A program made the translations under genes and the position numbers. A stretch of 64,000 nucleotides of DNA, taken from assembly GCA_019636015.1 (NCBI GenBank), contig JAHBYJ010000001.1, forward strand, positions 310,001 to 374,000. Direction: 5' to 3'. Shown here piece after piece: positions 31,452 through 39,642 of the stretch. The notes under the pieces were generated by a model. It searched no databases. It was given only the letters and a program-made list of their open reading frames with translations, and was not told where the DNA came from. The stretch's first letter is position 1, and the number at the start of each line of letters is the position of its first letter. Source of the stretch: Parvibaculaceae bacterium. Lineage in GTDB: Bacteria; Pseudomonadota; Alphaproteobacteria; Parvibaculales; Parvibaculaceae.

Positions 31452-32114
31452 ATGCGATATGGCCTCCCTGCGCCGCTTTGCAAGTTTTTCGCGAGCTGGG
31501 CAATCGTCCTTCTCCTGGTCGCGCCCGCCGCCGCCGAGGACCGCCTCACCATCGTCGCGCTCGGCGACAGCCTTACCGCGGGCTATCTTCTGGGCCCGGA
31601 CGAGGGCTTCACCCACCAGCTCGAAAAGGCCCTGAAGGAAGCCGGTCACGATAATGTGACCGTGGTGAATGCCGGCGTTTCGGGCGACACCACATCGGGC
31701 GGTCTGGCGCGGCTCGACTGGGCCGTGGGCCCCGAGGCCGATGCGGTGATCCTCGAACTCGGCGCGAATGACGCGTTGCGCGCGGTCGACCCGGCGCTGA
31801 CGCGGAAGAACCTGCAAGAGATCGTCGCCCGGCTGAAGGAACGCAATCTCCCCATCCTGCTCGCCGGCATGCTGGCGCCGCCCAATCTCGGCCGCGACTA
31901 TGGCGAGAGCTTCAACCCGATCTACACAGAACTTGCCGAGAGCGAGGAGCTGATCCTCTATCCCTTCTTCCTCGACGGCGTGGCCGGGGACCGGGCGCTC
32001 AACCTCTCCGACGGCATCCATCCGACGGCGGAGGGCATCGGCATCATCGTCGAGCGCATCCTGCCCAAGGTCGAGGAGCTGATCGCCGAGGCGAAGGAGC
32101 GGGCGGCGGAGTGA
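31452..32114 (+). CDS. tesA: Arylesterase/acyl-CoA thioesterase I (SGNH hydrolase)
   Basis: Periplasmic SGNH hydrolase acting as thioesterase I and lysophospholipase L1 in E. coli. The 220-residue precursor has a signal peptide (ASWAIVLLLVAPAAA, cleavage near residue 28). The catalytic blocks are GDSLTAGY with Ser40, NAGVSGDTTSGG, LGANDALR with Asn106, and DGIHPTAEG with Asp187 and His190. It is divergent from the YbbA/YbbP-like pair, as in E. coli. A palindromic repeat follows the gene. Confidence 0.93.
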   Translation: MRYGLPAPLCKFFASWAIVLLLVAPAAAEDRLTIVALGDSLTAGYLLGPDEGFTHQLEKALKEAGHDNVTVVNAGVSGDTTSGGLARLDWAVGPEADAVILELGANDALRAVDPALTRKNLQEIVARLKERNLPILLAGMLAPPNLGRDYGESFNPIYTELAESEELILYPFFLDGVAGDRALNLSDGIHPTAEGIGIIVERILPKVEELIAEAKERAAE

Positions 32115-32144
32115 GGGCGGTATCCGTCTCTCTTTTCGCGGCTC

Positions 32145-32280
32145 TTGTCACCCCCGGCTTGACCCGGGGGTCCAGGGTAGTGAATCAAGACGCCAGCGAA
32201 AACCGATGGCTTGACAGTCTTGCGAGACAGACGGCGCTGGCGCGCCTTCTGGATTGCCGGATCAAGTTCGGCAATGACAT
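32145..32280. repeat. Palindromic intergenic repeat, copy 1
   Basis: Starts with TTGTCACCCCCGGCTTGACCC and ends with GGATTGCCGGATCAAGTTCGGCAATGACA. The outer ends are complementary to each other, and the inner part differs from copy 2. This is the familiar alphaproteobacterial element type built on a CCGGGCTTGACCCGG core. It lies between tesA and the Tas-like gene. Confidence 0.8.
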
Positions 32281-32322
32281 TATTGAATTAGAAGAACATC
32301 AAAATTCCTTCGGGGGGATCAA

Positions 32323-33363
32323 ATGGAATATCGCGACCTGGGACGCACCGGCCTGAAGGTGAGCTCGATCTGCCTTGGCACCATGACCTGGGGCCAGCAG
32401 AACACTGAAGCAGAAGGTCATGAGCAGATGGATTATGCGCTCGCTCAGGGCGTCAACTTCTTCGACACCTCGGAAATGTATGCCGTGCCGCCGAAGCCGG
32501 AGACGCAGGGCGCGACCGAAACCATCATCGGCAACTGGTTCAAGGCGCGGAAGAACCGCGACAAGGTGATCCTCGCGACCAAGGTCGCGGGCCGCAGCCC
32601 CATGACCTGGCTTCGCGACAATGGCGCCGGCACCGAGCAGAGCAAGGCGCAGATTGAGGAGGCGGTGAACAAGAGCCTCAAACGTCTGCAGACGGATTAT
32701 ATCGATCTCTATCAGCTTCACTGGCCCGACCGCCCGATCAATCTCTTCGGCGGCCTCGGCTACCGGCATATCGACGGCGCGACGCATCCGATCGCGGAAA
32801 TTCTCGAAACGCTCGACGGCATCGTGAAGGCGGGCAAGGTGCGCCATATCGGCCTCTCCAACGAGACGCCCTGGGGCACGATGAAGTTCCTCCACCACGC
32901 GGAAACGAAGGGCCTGCCGCGCGTCCAGTCGATCCAGAATGCCTATAATCTCGTGAACCGCACCTTCGAGCTTGGCGGCTCGGAAATCGCGCATCGCGAC
33001 GGCGTCGGCCTTCTCGCCTATTCGCCGCTGGCGCAGGGCTATCTCACCGGCAAGTACCAGAACGGCGCGCTGCCGCAAGGATCGCGGAAAGCACTCTTCA
33101 ACCGGCTGCAGCGCTATGAAAGCCCGCAGACGAACCGCGCCATCGAAAGCTACCTCGCCATCGCGAAGAAGCACGGCCTCGACGCCTCGCAAATGGCGAA
33201 CCAGTTCGTGACGACGCGGCCCTTCGTGACGTCGAACATCATCGGCGCGACGACCATGGAGCAGCTGAAGCTCGCCGTGACGAGCGTGGATGTGAAATGG
33301 ACGGAAGAACTCGAAAAGGACATCGAGGCCGCCCATCTCGACCAGCCGAACCCGGCGCCTTGA
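32323..33363 (+). CDS. Tas-like NADP(H)-dependent aldo-keto reductase
   Basis: A 346-residue aldo-keto reductase close to E. coli Tas. The N-terminus MEYRDLGRTGLKVSSICLGTM and the FDTSEMYAVPP segment with the catalytic Asp and Tyr are typical of Tas. The lysine is in LATKVAG and the histidine in LYQLHWPDRP. The C-terminal NADP-binding part is NIIGATTMEQLK. GGGGGG upstream of the ATG acts as a strong ribosome binding site. The physiological substrate is unknown. Confidence 0.92.
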   Translation: MEYRDLGRTGLKVSSICLGTMTWGQQNTEAEGHEQMDYALAQGVNFFDTSEMYAVPPKPETQGATETIIGNWFKARKNRDKVILATKVAGRSPMTWLRDNGAGTEQSKAQIEEAVNKSLKRLQTDYIDLYQLHWPDRPINLFGGLGYRHIDGATHPIAEILETLDGIVKAGKVRHIGLSNETPWGTMKFLHHAETKGLPRVQSIQNAYNLVNRTFELGGSEIAHRDGVGLLAYSPLAQGYLTGKYQNGALPQGSRKALFNRLQRYESPQTNRAIESYLAIAKKHGLDASQMANQFVTTRPFVTSNIIGATTMEQLKLAVTSVDVKWTEELEKDIEAAHLDQPNPAP

Positions 33364-33378
33364 GGTTCTCATTCCGAT

Positions 33379-33465
33379 TGTCATTGCCGGGCTTGACCCG
33401 GCAATCCAGAGCCGCACACTCAGAAGTCGACGCCCTGGATGCCCGGATCAAGTCCGGGCATGACA
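33379..33465. repeat. Palindromic intergenic repeat, copy 2
   Basis: TGTCATTGCCGGGCTTGACCCGGCAATCCAG at the left and CTGGATGCCCGGATCAAGTCCGGGCATGACA at the right. Each half is itself a hairpin, and both halves share the core GCTTGACC/GGATCAAG with copy 1. It fills the gap between the aldo-keto reductase and thpR genes. Confidence 0.85.
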
Positions 33466-33488
33466 GTTTTGAATGGTGACCGACTCCC

Positions 33489-34040
33489 ATGATCCGCCTC
33501 TTCACCGCGCTGGAAATTCCCGATGAGGTCGCGGAGAAGCTCGTGCCGCTGCAGCAGGGGATCGACGGCGCGCGCTGGATCGAGCGGCCGGACTTCCACA
33601 TCACGCTGCGCTTTGCGGGCGATATTCCCGAAGATGTGGCCGATGAATTCGCCGCGGCGCTTGAGGAAATCCCGATGACGCCCTTCGAGGTCGAGATCGA
33701 GGGCCTTGGCGAATTCGGCGGCGCGCGGCCCCATACTCTATGGGCGGGGGTGAAGCCGTCCGAGCCGCTCCGCATCCTGCAGGGCCGCCACGAAGCCGCC
33801 GCGCGGCGCGTGGGCCTCAAGCCCGAGACACGCAACTTCGCGCCGCATGTGACGATCGCCCGGCTCGGCCGCGCCGAAACGGCGGAAGTCTACAGCTTCA
33901 TCCGCGCCCACTCGCCCTTCGCCGCGCCCTGTTTCACGGCTGAACATTTCACACTTTTTTCGGCGAAAGGCGCGACCGGCGGCGGACCTTATGTGGCCGA
34001 ACGGCGTTATCCTGACTTCAGCTGGGTGGAGGACGACTAG
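33489..34040 (+). CDS. thpR: RNA 2',3'-cyclic phosphodiesterase
   Basis: A 183-residue 2H phosphoesterase that opens 2',3'-cyclic phosphates at RNA ends. The two HxTx motifs are His37 in FHITLRF and His120 in PHVTIARL, at the expected spacing. MIRLFTALEIPDEV is the usual N-terminus and the C-terminus has FTLFSAKGATGGGPY. The stop overlaps the convergent metallopeptidase stop by 4 bases. Confidence 0.93.
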   Translation: MIRLFTALEIPDEVAEKLVPLQQGIDGARWIERPDFHITLRFAGDIPEDVADEFAAALEEIPMTPFEVEIEGLGEFGGARPHTLWAGVKPSEPLRILQGRHEAAARRVGLKPETRNFAPHVTIARLGRAETAEVYSFIRAHSPFAAPCFTAEHFTLFSAKGATGGGPYVAERRYPDFSWVEDD

Positions 34041-34444
34041 CCCCGGCCCGCCGCTTCCTCAATGGCATGCATGTCATCGTCCGAAAGGCCCATATGGTGA
34101 CCGATCTCATGCACCAGCACATGCGTCACGAGATGGCCGAGCGTCTCGTCATATTCGGCCCAGTAGTCGAGCAGCGGGCGGCGGTAGAGAAACACCATGT
34201 CCGGCATGTGCACGGGCTCCATCACCGAGCGCTCGACATGGGAAATGCCCTGATAGAGACCGAGAAGCTCGAAGGGGCTTTCGAGCCCCATCTCCGCGGC
34301 GACTTCATCGTCCGGAAAATCCTCGATGCGGATGATGAGCCCCTCGCAGCGCGTGCGGAAACCTTCCGGCAGCCGCTCGAAGGCCTCGTCCGCGATCTTC
34401 TCGAAATCCTCAAGCGTCGGCGCCTTGAGTTCGTTCCAGTTCAT
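34037..34444 (-). CDS. Zincin-like metallopeptidase family protein
   Basis: A 135-residue cytoplasmic protein with the zinc-binding HEIGHH motif (His112, Glu113, His116) followed by MGLSDDDM. This is the hallmark of the small zincin-like family formerly DUF1025. EGLIIRIEDFPDDEV and the LGLYQG segment are further family features. Proteolytic activity has not been shown for most members. It is transcribed divergently from the pterin dehydratase gene. Confidence 0.88.
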   Translation of the reverse strand: MNWNELKAPTLEDFEKIADEAFERLPEGFRTRCEGLIIRIEDFPDDEVAAEMGLESPFELLGLYQGISHVERSVMEPVHMPDMVFLYRRPLLDYWAEYDETLGHLVTHVLVHEIGHHMGLSDDDMHAIEEAAGRG

Positions 34445-34527
34445 GGGGCCTCAATCCTCTCTTGCGCGGCAAGCTTAAGAGCGCGAGGCTCACGCCGCAA
34501 TTCTTGTAAGGCCAAGGGAGATAGGAC

Positions 34528-34842
34528 ATGAGCGGGAAACTTGCAGGCAAGGCACGCGAAAAAGCGCTGAAGGGGCTCAAGGGCTGGACCAAGGTGAAAG
34601 GCCGCGACGCCATCGAGAAGAGCTACAAGTTCAAGAATTTCAACGAGGCCTTCGGCTTCATGACGCGGGTCGCGCTCGCCGCCGAGACGATGGATCATCA
34701 TCCCGAATGGGCGAATGTCTGGAACCGCGTCGATGTGGTGCTGACCACGCATGATGTGGGCGGGCTCTCGGAAAAGGACATATCGCTCGCCGCGCTGATG
34801 GACCGCTGGGCGGGCAAGGCCGGAAAGACGGGGAAGAGCTGA
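34528..34842 (+). CDS. Pterin-4a-carbinolamine dehydratase
   Basis: A 104-residue dehydratase that regenerates the pterin cofactor after aromatic amino acid hydroxylation. The signature is [20 protein letters not shown], with the catalytic His pair and HPEW, followed by [26 protein letters not shown] precedes the ATG. It lies 3 bases before the NADH dehydrogenase gene, probably in one transcript. No pterin-dependent hydroxylase gene is nearby. Confidence 0.93.
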   Translation: MSGKLAGKAREKALKGLKGWTKVKGRDAIEKSYKFKNFNEAFGFMTRVALAAETMDHHPEWANVWNRVDVVLTTHDVGGLSEKDISLAALMDRWAGKAGKTGKS

Positions 34843-34845
34843 AGC

Positions 34846-36117
34846 ATGGCGGATGGACCGGAAAAAGCGCGACCCCGCGTCGTCATTCTGGGCGCGGGCT
34901 TTGCCGGCCTGACGGCGGCGAAGAAACTCGCGGGCGGCCCCGCCGATGTAACGCTGATCGACCGGCAGAACTATCACCTCTTCCAGCCGCTTCTCTATCA
35001 GGTGGCAACGGCGACGCTCTCGCCCGCCGATATTGCGGTGCCGATCCGCTCCATCCTGCGCGGCGAGAGCAATATCGAGGTGCTGCTCGACCGTGTGACG
35101 GAAGTGAACCGCGAGGAGCGGCGCGTGAAGCTCTCAAGCGGCAAGGAAGTCGCCTATGACTGGCTCATCGTCGCGACGGGCGCGCGCCACGCCTATTTCG
35201 GCCATGACGAATGGGAAGAGGCGGCGCCCGGCCTGAAGGAAATCGACGAGGCGACGGAAATCCGCCGCCGCATCCTGCTCGCCTTCGAGCGCGCGGAGAT
35301 GGAGGCAGATCCCGAAAAACGCAAGGCCCTCATGACATTTGTCGTGGTGGGCGGCGGACCGACCGGTGTCGAGATGGCCGGCGCCATCGCCGAACTCGCG
35401 AAGAAGGCGCTTGCCGCCGACTTCCGCCATATCGATCCGAGCGGCGCCCGCGTGGTGCTGATCGAGGCGGGCCCGCGCATCCTGACGGCCTTTCCCGAAA
35501 AGCTCGCCGAGGCGGCGCGAAAGGGGCTCGAGCGCATGGGCGTCGATGTCGAACTCGAACGGCCGGTCACGCTTTGCGACCGTGGCGGCATCGATACGGA
35601 AAAGGGAAGGATCGAGGCGCGCACCATCGTCTGGGCGGCAGGTGTCGAAGCTTCGCCGGCCGCCGAATGGCTCGGCGTCGAGAGCGACAAGGCCGGGCGC
35701 ATTCCCGTCGGCGAATGCCTGACGCTGAAGGATGACGACCGCATCTTCATCGCGGGCGACATCGCCTCCTTGCGCTGGAAGGACGACATGAATGTGCCGG
35801 GCATCGCGCCGGCCGCAAAGCAGATGGGCGCCTATGCGGCGAAGGCGATACGCACACGCTTGGCGGGCGGCACGCCCCCGCCCTTCCGCTACCGCCATAA
35901 CGGCAATCTCGCCACGGTGGGCCGCAAGCTCGCCGTGATCGATTTCGGCTGGCTGCACCTCAAGGGACGCTTCGCCTGGTTCGTCTGGGGCTTCGTCCAC
36001 ATCTTCTTCCTGATCGGCTTCCGCAACCGGCTCTTCGTCATCCTGCGCTGGCTCTGGGCCTATTTCACCTTCCGCCGCGGCGTGCGGCTCATCACCGGCC
36101 CGGTGGACATCGCCTGA
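34846..36117 (+). CDS. ndh: Type II NADH:quinone oxidoreductase
   Basis: A 423-residue non-proton-pumping NADH dehydrogenase at the inner membrane. FAD-binding GAGFAGL is at residues 16-22, with the DRQNYHLFQPLLYQVAT motif typical of NDH-2. The NADH-binding GGGPTGVEMAGA follows. IFIAGDIAS closes the FAD domain. The C-terminal 60 residues are hydrophobic and aromatic (FVWGFVHIFFLIGFRNRL), fitting membrane attachment. It has no MTxxCC motif, so it is a group without thiol metal site. A terminator follows. Confidence 0.93.
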   Translation: MADGPEKARPRVVILGAGFAGLTAAKKLAGGPADVTLIDRQNYHLFQPLLYQVATATLSPADIAVPIRSILRGESNIEVLLDRVTEVNREERRVKLSSGKEVAYDWLIVATGARHAYFGHDEWEEAAPGLKEIDEATEIRRRILLAFERAEMEADPEKRKALMTFVVVGGGPTGVEMAGAIAELAKKALAADFRHIDPSGARVVLIEAGPRILTAFPEKLAEAARKGLERMGVDVELERPVTLCDRGGIDTEKGRIEARTIVWAAGVEASPAAEWLGVESDKAGRIPVGECLTLKDDDRIFIAGDIASLRWKDDMNVPGIAPAAKQMGAYAAKAIRTRLAGGTPPPFRYRHNGNLATVGRKLAVIDFGWLHLKGRFAWFVWGFVHIFFLIGFRNRLFVILRWLWAYFTFRRGVRLITGPVDIA

Positions 36118-36124
36118 ACAAGAA

Positions 36125-36152
36125 AAAGCCCCGGTGTTTCCACCGGGGCTTT
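36125..36152. terminator. Bidirectional terminator
   Basis: Perfect 12-base stem AAAGCCCCGGTG / CACCGGGGCTTT with a TTTC loop. It lies between the convergent ndh and SDR stops with A/T runs on both flanks. Confidence 0.9.
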
Positions 36153-36172
36153 CGTATCGAAGCGCTGAAACT

Positions 36173-36955
36173 TTAGCGCGGGGCCATGCGGATCGCGCCG
36201 TCGAGACGAACCGTCTCGCCGTTGAAATAGCCGTTGCGGATCATCTCGGTCGCGAGCGAGGCATATTCGTCCGGGTTGCCGAGACGCGAGGGGAACGGCA
36301 CCTGCGCGCCGAGCGCCTGACGCACCTTTTCCGGCGCGCCGGCGAGCAGCGGCGTGTCGAAGATGCCGGGCAGGATCGTGTTGATGCGGATGCCTTCGCG
36401 GCTGAGGTCGCGCGCGATGGGGAGCGTCATGCCGACGACGCCCGCCTTCGAGGCCGAATAGGCGGCCTGGCCGATCTGGCCGTCCTGCGCGGCTACGGAG
36501 CCCGTGTTCACGATCGCGCCGCGATCGCCATCGGAGAGCGGATCGAGAGTGAGCATGCCGGCGGCCGACTTCGCGATGCAGCGGAAGGTGCCGACGAGAT
36601 TGATCTGGATGATGAGGTTGAACTTGTCGAGCGGGAAATATTCCGGCTTGCCGGTTTCCTTGTTGCGGCCGGCCGTCTTGATCGCGTTGCCGGTGCCGGC
36701 GCAGTTCACGAGGATGCGCTCCTGGCCGATGGCGGCGCGGACCTTTTCAAAGCCCGCATCGACGCTCGCCTCGTCGGTCACGTTCACTTTCGCGAACACG
36801 CCGCCGAGTTCCTTCGCCAGCGCCTCGCCCTTCTCTTCCTGAAGGTCGAAAATGCCGATCTTCACGCCTTCCTTGGCGAGACGGCGCGCGGTCGCGGCGC
36901 CGAGGCCCGAAGCGCCGCCCGTGATGATGGCGCTGATGCTGCTGTCGAGTTTCAT
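36173..36955 (-). CDS. SDR family dehydrogenase, 3-hydroxyacyl-CoA dehydrogenase type 2-like
   Basis: A 260-residue short-chain dehydrogenase. The cofactor motif is TGGASGLGAAT at the N-terminus, then NCAGTG, NTGSVAA with the catalytic serine, and YSASKAG with Tyr and Lys. The long loop IKTAGRNKETGKPEYFPLDKF and the GIFDTPLL region resemble HSD17B10-type 3-hydroxyacyl-CoA dehydrogenases of branched-chain and fatty acid degradation. ATG 36955 lies behind AGAAGGA. It is transcribed alone. Confidence 0.9.
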   Translation of the reverse strand: MKLDSSISAIITGGASGLGAATARRLAKEGVKIGIFDLQEEKGEALAKELGGVFAKVNVTDEASVDAGFEKVRAAIGQERILVNCAGTGNAIKTAGRNKETGKPEYFPLDKFNLIIQINLVGTFRCIAKSAAGMLTLDPLSDGDRGAIVNTGSVAAQDGQIGQAAYSASKAGVVGMTLPIARDLSREGIRINTILPGIFDTPLLAGAPEKVRQALGAQVPFPSRLGNPDEYASLATEMIRNGYFNGETVRLDGAIRMAPR

Positions 36956-37209
36956 GGTTTTATTCCTTCTCTGCATGGGCCGCCGGGCCCCGCGTTTCCC
37001 TGTCTGCGGGCGTGGGAACCGCGCCCGATTGGCGCCGATTTAACAAATTCGGACGCCAAAGAGCGAGCCAAAAATCACGGCGGATCGGGGCATTTCCGCC
37101 GCGCCTGTCATTGACGCAGGGTCGCCTTGGCTTGCAAGGCCGGGCGATCCACCCCATCTTCTTCCGGCGCAAGGGCGGGGGCCGATAAGGAAAGCTGCGG
37201 AGGCATTCG

Positions 37210-37635
37210 ATGCCCATGTCACGGGGAAATTCCGAGGCCGGAGACGCCGAAAGCGGGCTTCTCGACCCGAAGCATCAATTGCCTGCCGTGATCGCCCGCA
37301 ACGAGAAGACCGTGTCGGAAGGCTTCTGGCGGAAGCTCCTCAAGGTCGCGGGCCGCGTGCCCTTCGCCGAGGAAGCCGCCGCGGCCTGGTTCTGCGCGCG
37401 CGATCCCGAAACGCCGACCCGCGTGCGCGCCATGCTCCTTGCAGCACTCGCCTATTTCGTGACGCCTGTCGATTTCATTCCGGATTTCGTCGCCGTGTTC
37501 GGCTTCACCGACGATGCGACCGTGCTGATGGCGGCCTTGGGCCTCGTCTCGTCCTACATGAAGCCGCGCCACCGCAAAGCGGCGCGGGAGGCACTCGGGC
37601 TGCCCCCCGCGAAAGACGAGCCGGAAAACGGCTGA
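37210..37635 (+). CDS. DUF1232 (YkvA) family protein
   Basis: A 141-residue protein with the YkvA core ALAYFVTPVDFIPDFVAVFGFTDDATVLMAAL, the defining P-x-D-x-I-P-D segment. The region before it (GFWRKLLKVAGRVPFAEEAAAAWFCARD) is amphipathic. Probably membrane-associated; no function is known. It is convergent with the serine hydrolase gene. Confidence 0.88.
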   Translation: MPMSRGNSEAGDAESGLLDPKHQLPAVIARNEKTVSEGFWRKLLKVAGRVPFAEEAAAAWFCARDPETPTRVRAMLLAALAYFVTPVDFIPDFVAVFGFTDDATVLMAALGLVSSYMKPRHRKAAREALGLPPAKDEPENG

Positions 37636-37639
37636 GCGA

Positions 37640-38863
37640 TCACGCCACCCAGACGCCGCTCGCATTGGAGCGGTAGCCGAGCGAACGATAGGCCGCATCG
37701 ACCAGCGCCTGCCCGCGATTGTTGAGCAGGATGCCTGCCCCCATCCGGTTCATGTTGTAGCCGAAGCTCATGGCGCATTCCGGGTCGGCAAAGCCGATGG
37801 AGCCGCCCATGCCGACATGGCCGAAAGCCGCATCCGACATGATGCAGGACGAGTTCGGCTCGTTCTTCAGCTTGCGATTGTCCATCGACTTCATGAAGCC
37901 GAGCGCGAAACGCGACGGGATGAGAAGCGTCGCATCCTCATGCGTCGCCATGGCGACGCGGCCCATGCGGGCGAGCGTGTCCTTGCCGACGAGATTGCCG
38001 CCGCCATTGGCGAGCGGCTGATACATGCCGGCAAGCCCGCGGCCGTTCGAAATGCCGTTGCCCGATCCGATCTCGGCCGCGTGACACGCGCGCGAATTGA
38101 AATCGACATTGCCGCCATTGAGCAGGAAGAGATGCGCGGGGCTCGAAGGGTCCGTCATCAGCGCCTGCGTGAATCTGGAATTGGCGGCCGCGGGATCGGG
38201 CTCGGCAAAGATCATCGGCGCGATGCGCGGCTCGATTTCCTCCGGCGTGCCGATCCAGAAATCGATGCCGAGCGGCTTTGCGACTTCCTCGGCAAAGAAC
38301 CTGCCGGTGCGCTTGCCACTCGCGCGATGCACGAGCTCGCCCACCGTCCATGCGAGTGTTACGCCGTGATAGCCGTTGCGCGTACCGGGCTTCCAGAAAG
38401 GTTCTTCTTCCTCGATGAGCTTCACCATGTAGTCGTAATCGTAATAGGCGCCGTCTTTCAGCCGCGTGCGCAGATGCGGCTGGCCCGCCGAATGATCGAG
38501 CATCATGGAGACGAGCGTCTCCTCCTTGCCGTTCTTGGCATATTCCGGCCAATAGTCCGCGACCTTCGCATCGAGATCGAGCTTGCCCCGGTCGGCGAGC
38601 ATATGGGCGCAGAGCGAAGTCGCGCCCTTGGTGCAGGAAAAGACGATCGAGACCGTATCCTTCTCCCAGGGCGCGCCATCCCGGGCTTTCTTTCCGCCCC
38701 AGAGATCGACGACGGTTTTCCCCTCGAGCGTGATCGCGACATTCGCGCCCACCTCGTCGTTCTTCTCGAAATTCTCGACAAAGGCGTCGACCACCGGCTT
38801 GAACTTCGGATCGTAATTGCCGTGAAGCGTCCCGGCCTTCGTCTCTTTCGAGAAATTTTCCAT
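37640..38863 (-). CDS. Serine hydrolase, beta-lactamase/EstB family
   Basis: A 407-residue class-C-like serine hydrolase. The nucleophile motif SCTK is at 76-79 and NGYHGVTLAW is at the usual second motif. GVGMGG-like sequence near the C-terminus (GHVGMGGSIGFADP) matches the third box. There is no signal peptide, so it is probably a cytoplasmic esterase rather than a beta-lactamase. GGGAGAG lies before ATG 38863. Lactamase activity would need testing. Confidence 0.9.
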   Translation of the reverse strand: MENFSKETKAGTLHGNYDPKFKPVVDAFVENFEKNDEVGANVAITLEGKTVVDLWGGKKARDGAPWEKDTVSIVFSCTKGATSLCAHMLADRGKLDLDAKVADYWPEYAKNGKEETLVSMMLDHSAGQPHLRTRLKDGAYYDYDYMVKLIEEEEPFWKPGTRNGYHGVTLAWTVGELVHRASGKRTGRFFAEEVAKPLGIDFWIGTPEEIEPRIAPMIFAEPDPAAANSRFTQALMTDPSSPAHLFLLNGGNVDFNSRACHAAEIGSGNGISNGRGLAGMYQPLANGGGNLVGKDTLARMGRVAMATHEDATLLIPSRFALGFMKSMDNRKLKNEPNSSCIMSDAAFGHVGMGGSIGFADPECAMSFGYNMNRMGAGILLNNRGQALVDAAYRSLGYRSNASGVWVA

Positions 38864-38895
38864 CGTCTCTCTCCCTGCTTTTGTGTTCGTGTTTT

Positions 38896-39618
38896 CTACC
38901 GGCTCGACCGCAGCCCGCCATAGCCCGCTTCGATCAGCACCGGCTTGATCGCCTCCGTGAGCACCTTGTAGCCCTCGGCATTGAGCGAGAGCCGGTCCCA
39001 GCGGAACAGTTCCTTCCGGATATTGCCGCGCTCGTCGATCATGCCGGGCGTCGCGTCGATGAAATGCATTGTCGGCTCGGCGCTCACGTAATCGGCGATC
39101 AGCGCATTGGCGCGTTGCGCGCCATACCAGCGCTCCTTGCGCGCGGGCGAGGGGCGGATCGCCACGAAATAGACCGGCGCGTTGAGGTTCTCCGCCCTGA
39201 GCGAGAGAACGAGTGTGCGGAAATCGTCGAGCACATCTTCGGGCCGCCGGCCCCGCACGTCTGCCAGATCGGCGTCGCCCGCCATGATGACGATGGCGCG
39301 CGGCCTGTAGGGATGGATGATGCGGTCGCGGTAATAGGCGATATGCGGCAGTTGCGCGCCGCCGAAGCCGCGCTGGATCACCGCGACGGGCGCCATGTCC
39401 TCGCCGAGCGTCTCCCACAGGCGCACATCGCGCCCGCCGACAAAGAGCACCGCATTTTCAGGCGGCGGGTTGGAGACATCGCGCCGCTCGAAAGCCGCGA
39501 TCTCTCCTTCCCAGTATTCCGGATCGCCCGAGGCGAGCAGCACATAGATGAGGAACGCGAAAAGCGCGAGGACGGCAACGCCGAAGCCGATGCCGAGCGT
39601 CACCAGTCCCCGTCTCAT
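38896..39618 (-). CDS. SGNH/GDSL-fold protein with degenerate active site
   Basis: A 240-residue protein with one N-terminal transmembrane helix and a predicted periplasmic GDSL-like domain. The layout AVLFVGGRDVRLWETL ... IQRGFGGAQLPHIAYY matches a GDSL subfamily in which the first block is normally VGSSS. Here that block is GGRD (61-64), the GxND block is GDAD (114-117), and the final DxLHLN block reads DRLSLN (208-213) with Ser in place of His. All three catalytic positions are therefore altered. It sits between a serine hydrolase and a quinone oxidoreductase gene. Confidence 0.75.
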   Translation of the reverse strand: MRRGLVTLGIGFGVAVLALFAFLIYVLLASGDPEYWEGEIAAFERRDVSNPPPENAVLFVGGRDVRLWETLGEDMAPVAVIQRGFGGAQLPHIAYYRDRIIHPYRPRAIVIMAGDADLADVRGRRPEDVLDDFRTLVLSLRAENLNAPVYFVAIRPSPARKERWYGAQRANALIADYVSAEPTMHFIDATPGMIDERGNIRKELFRWDRLSLNAEGYKVLTEAIKPVLIEAGYGGLRSSR

Positions 39619-39642
39619 TCTGCCGCCCCCTCTTTCCGCCGG

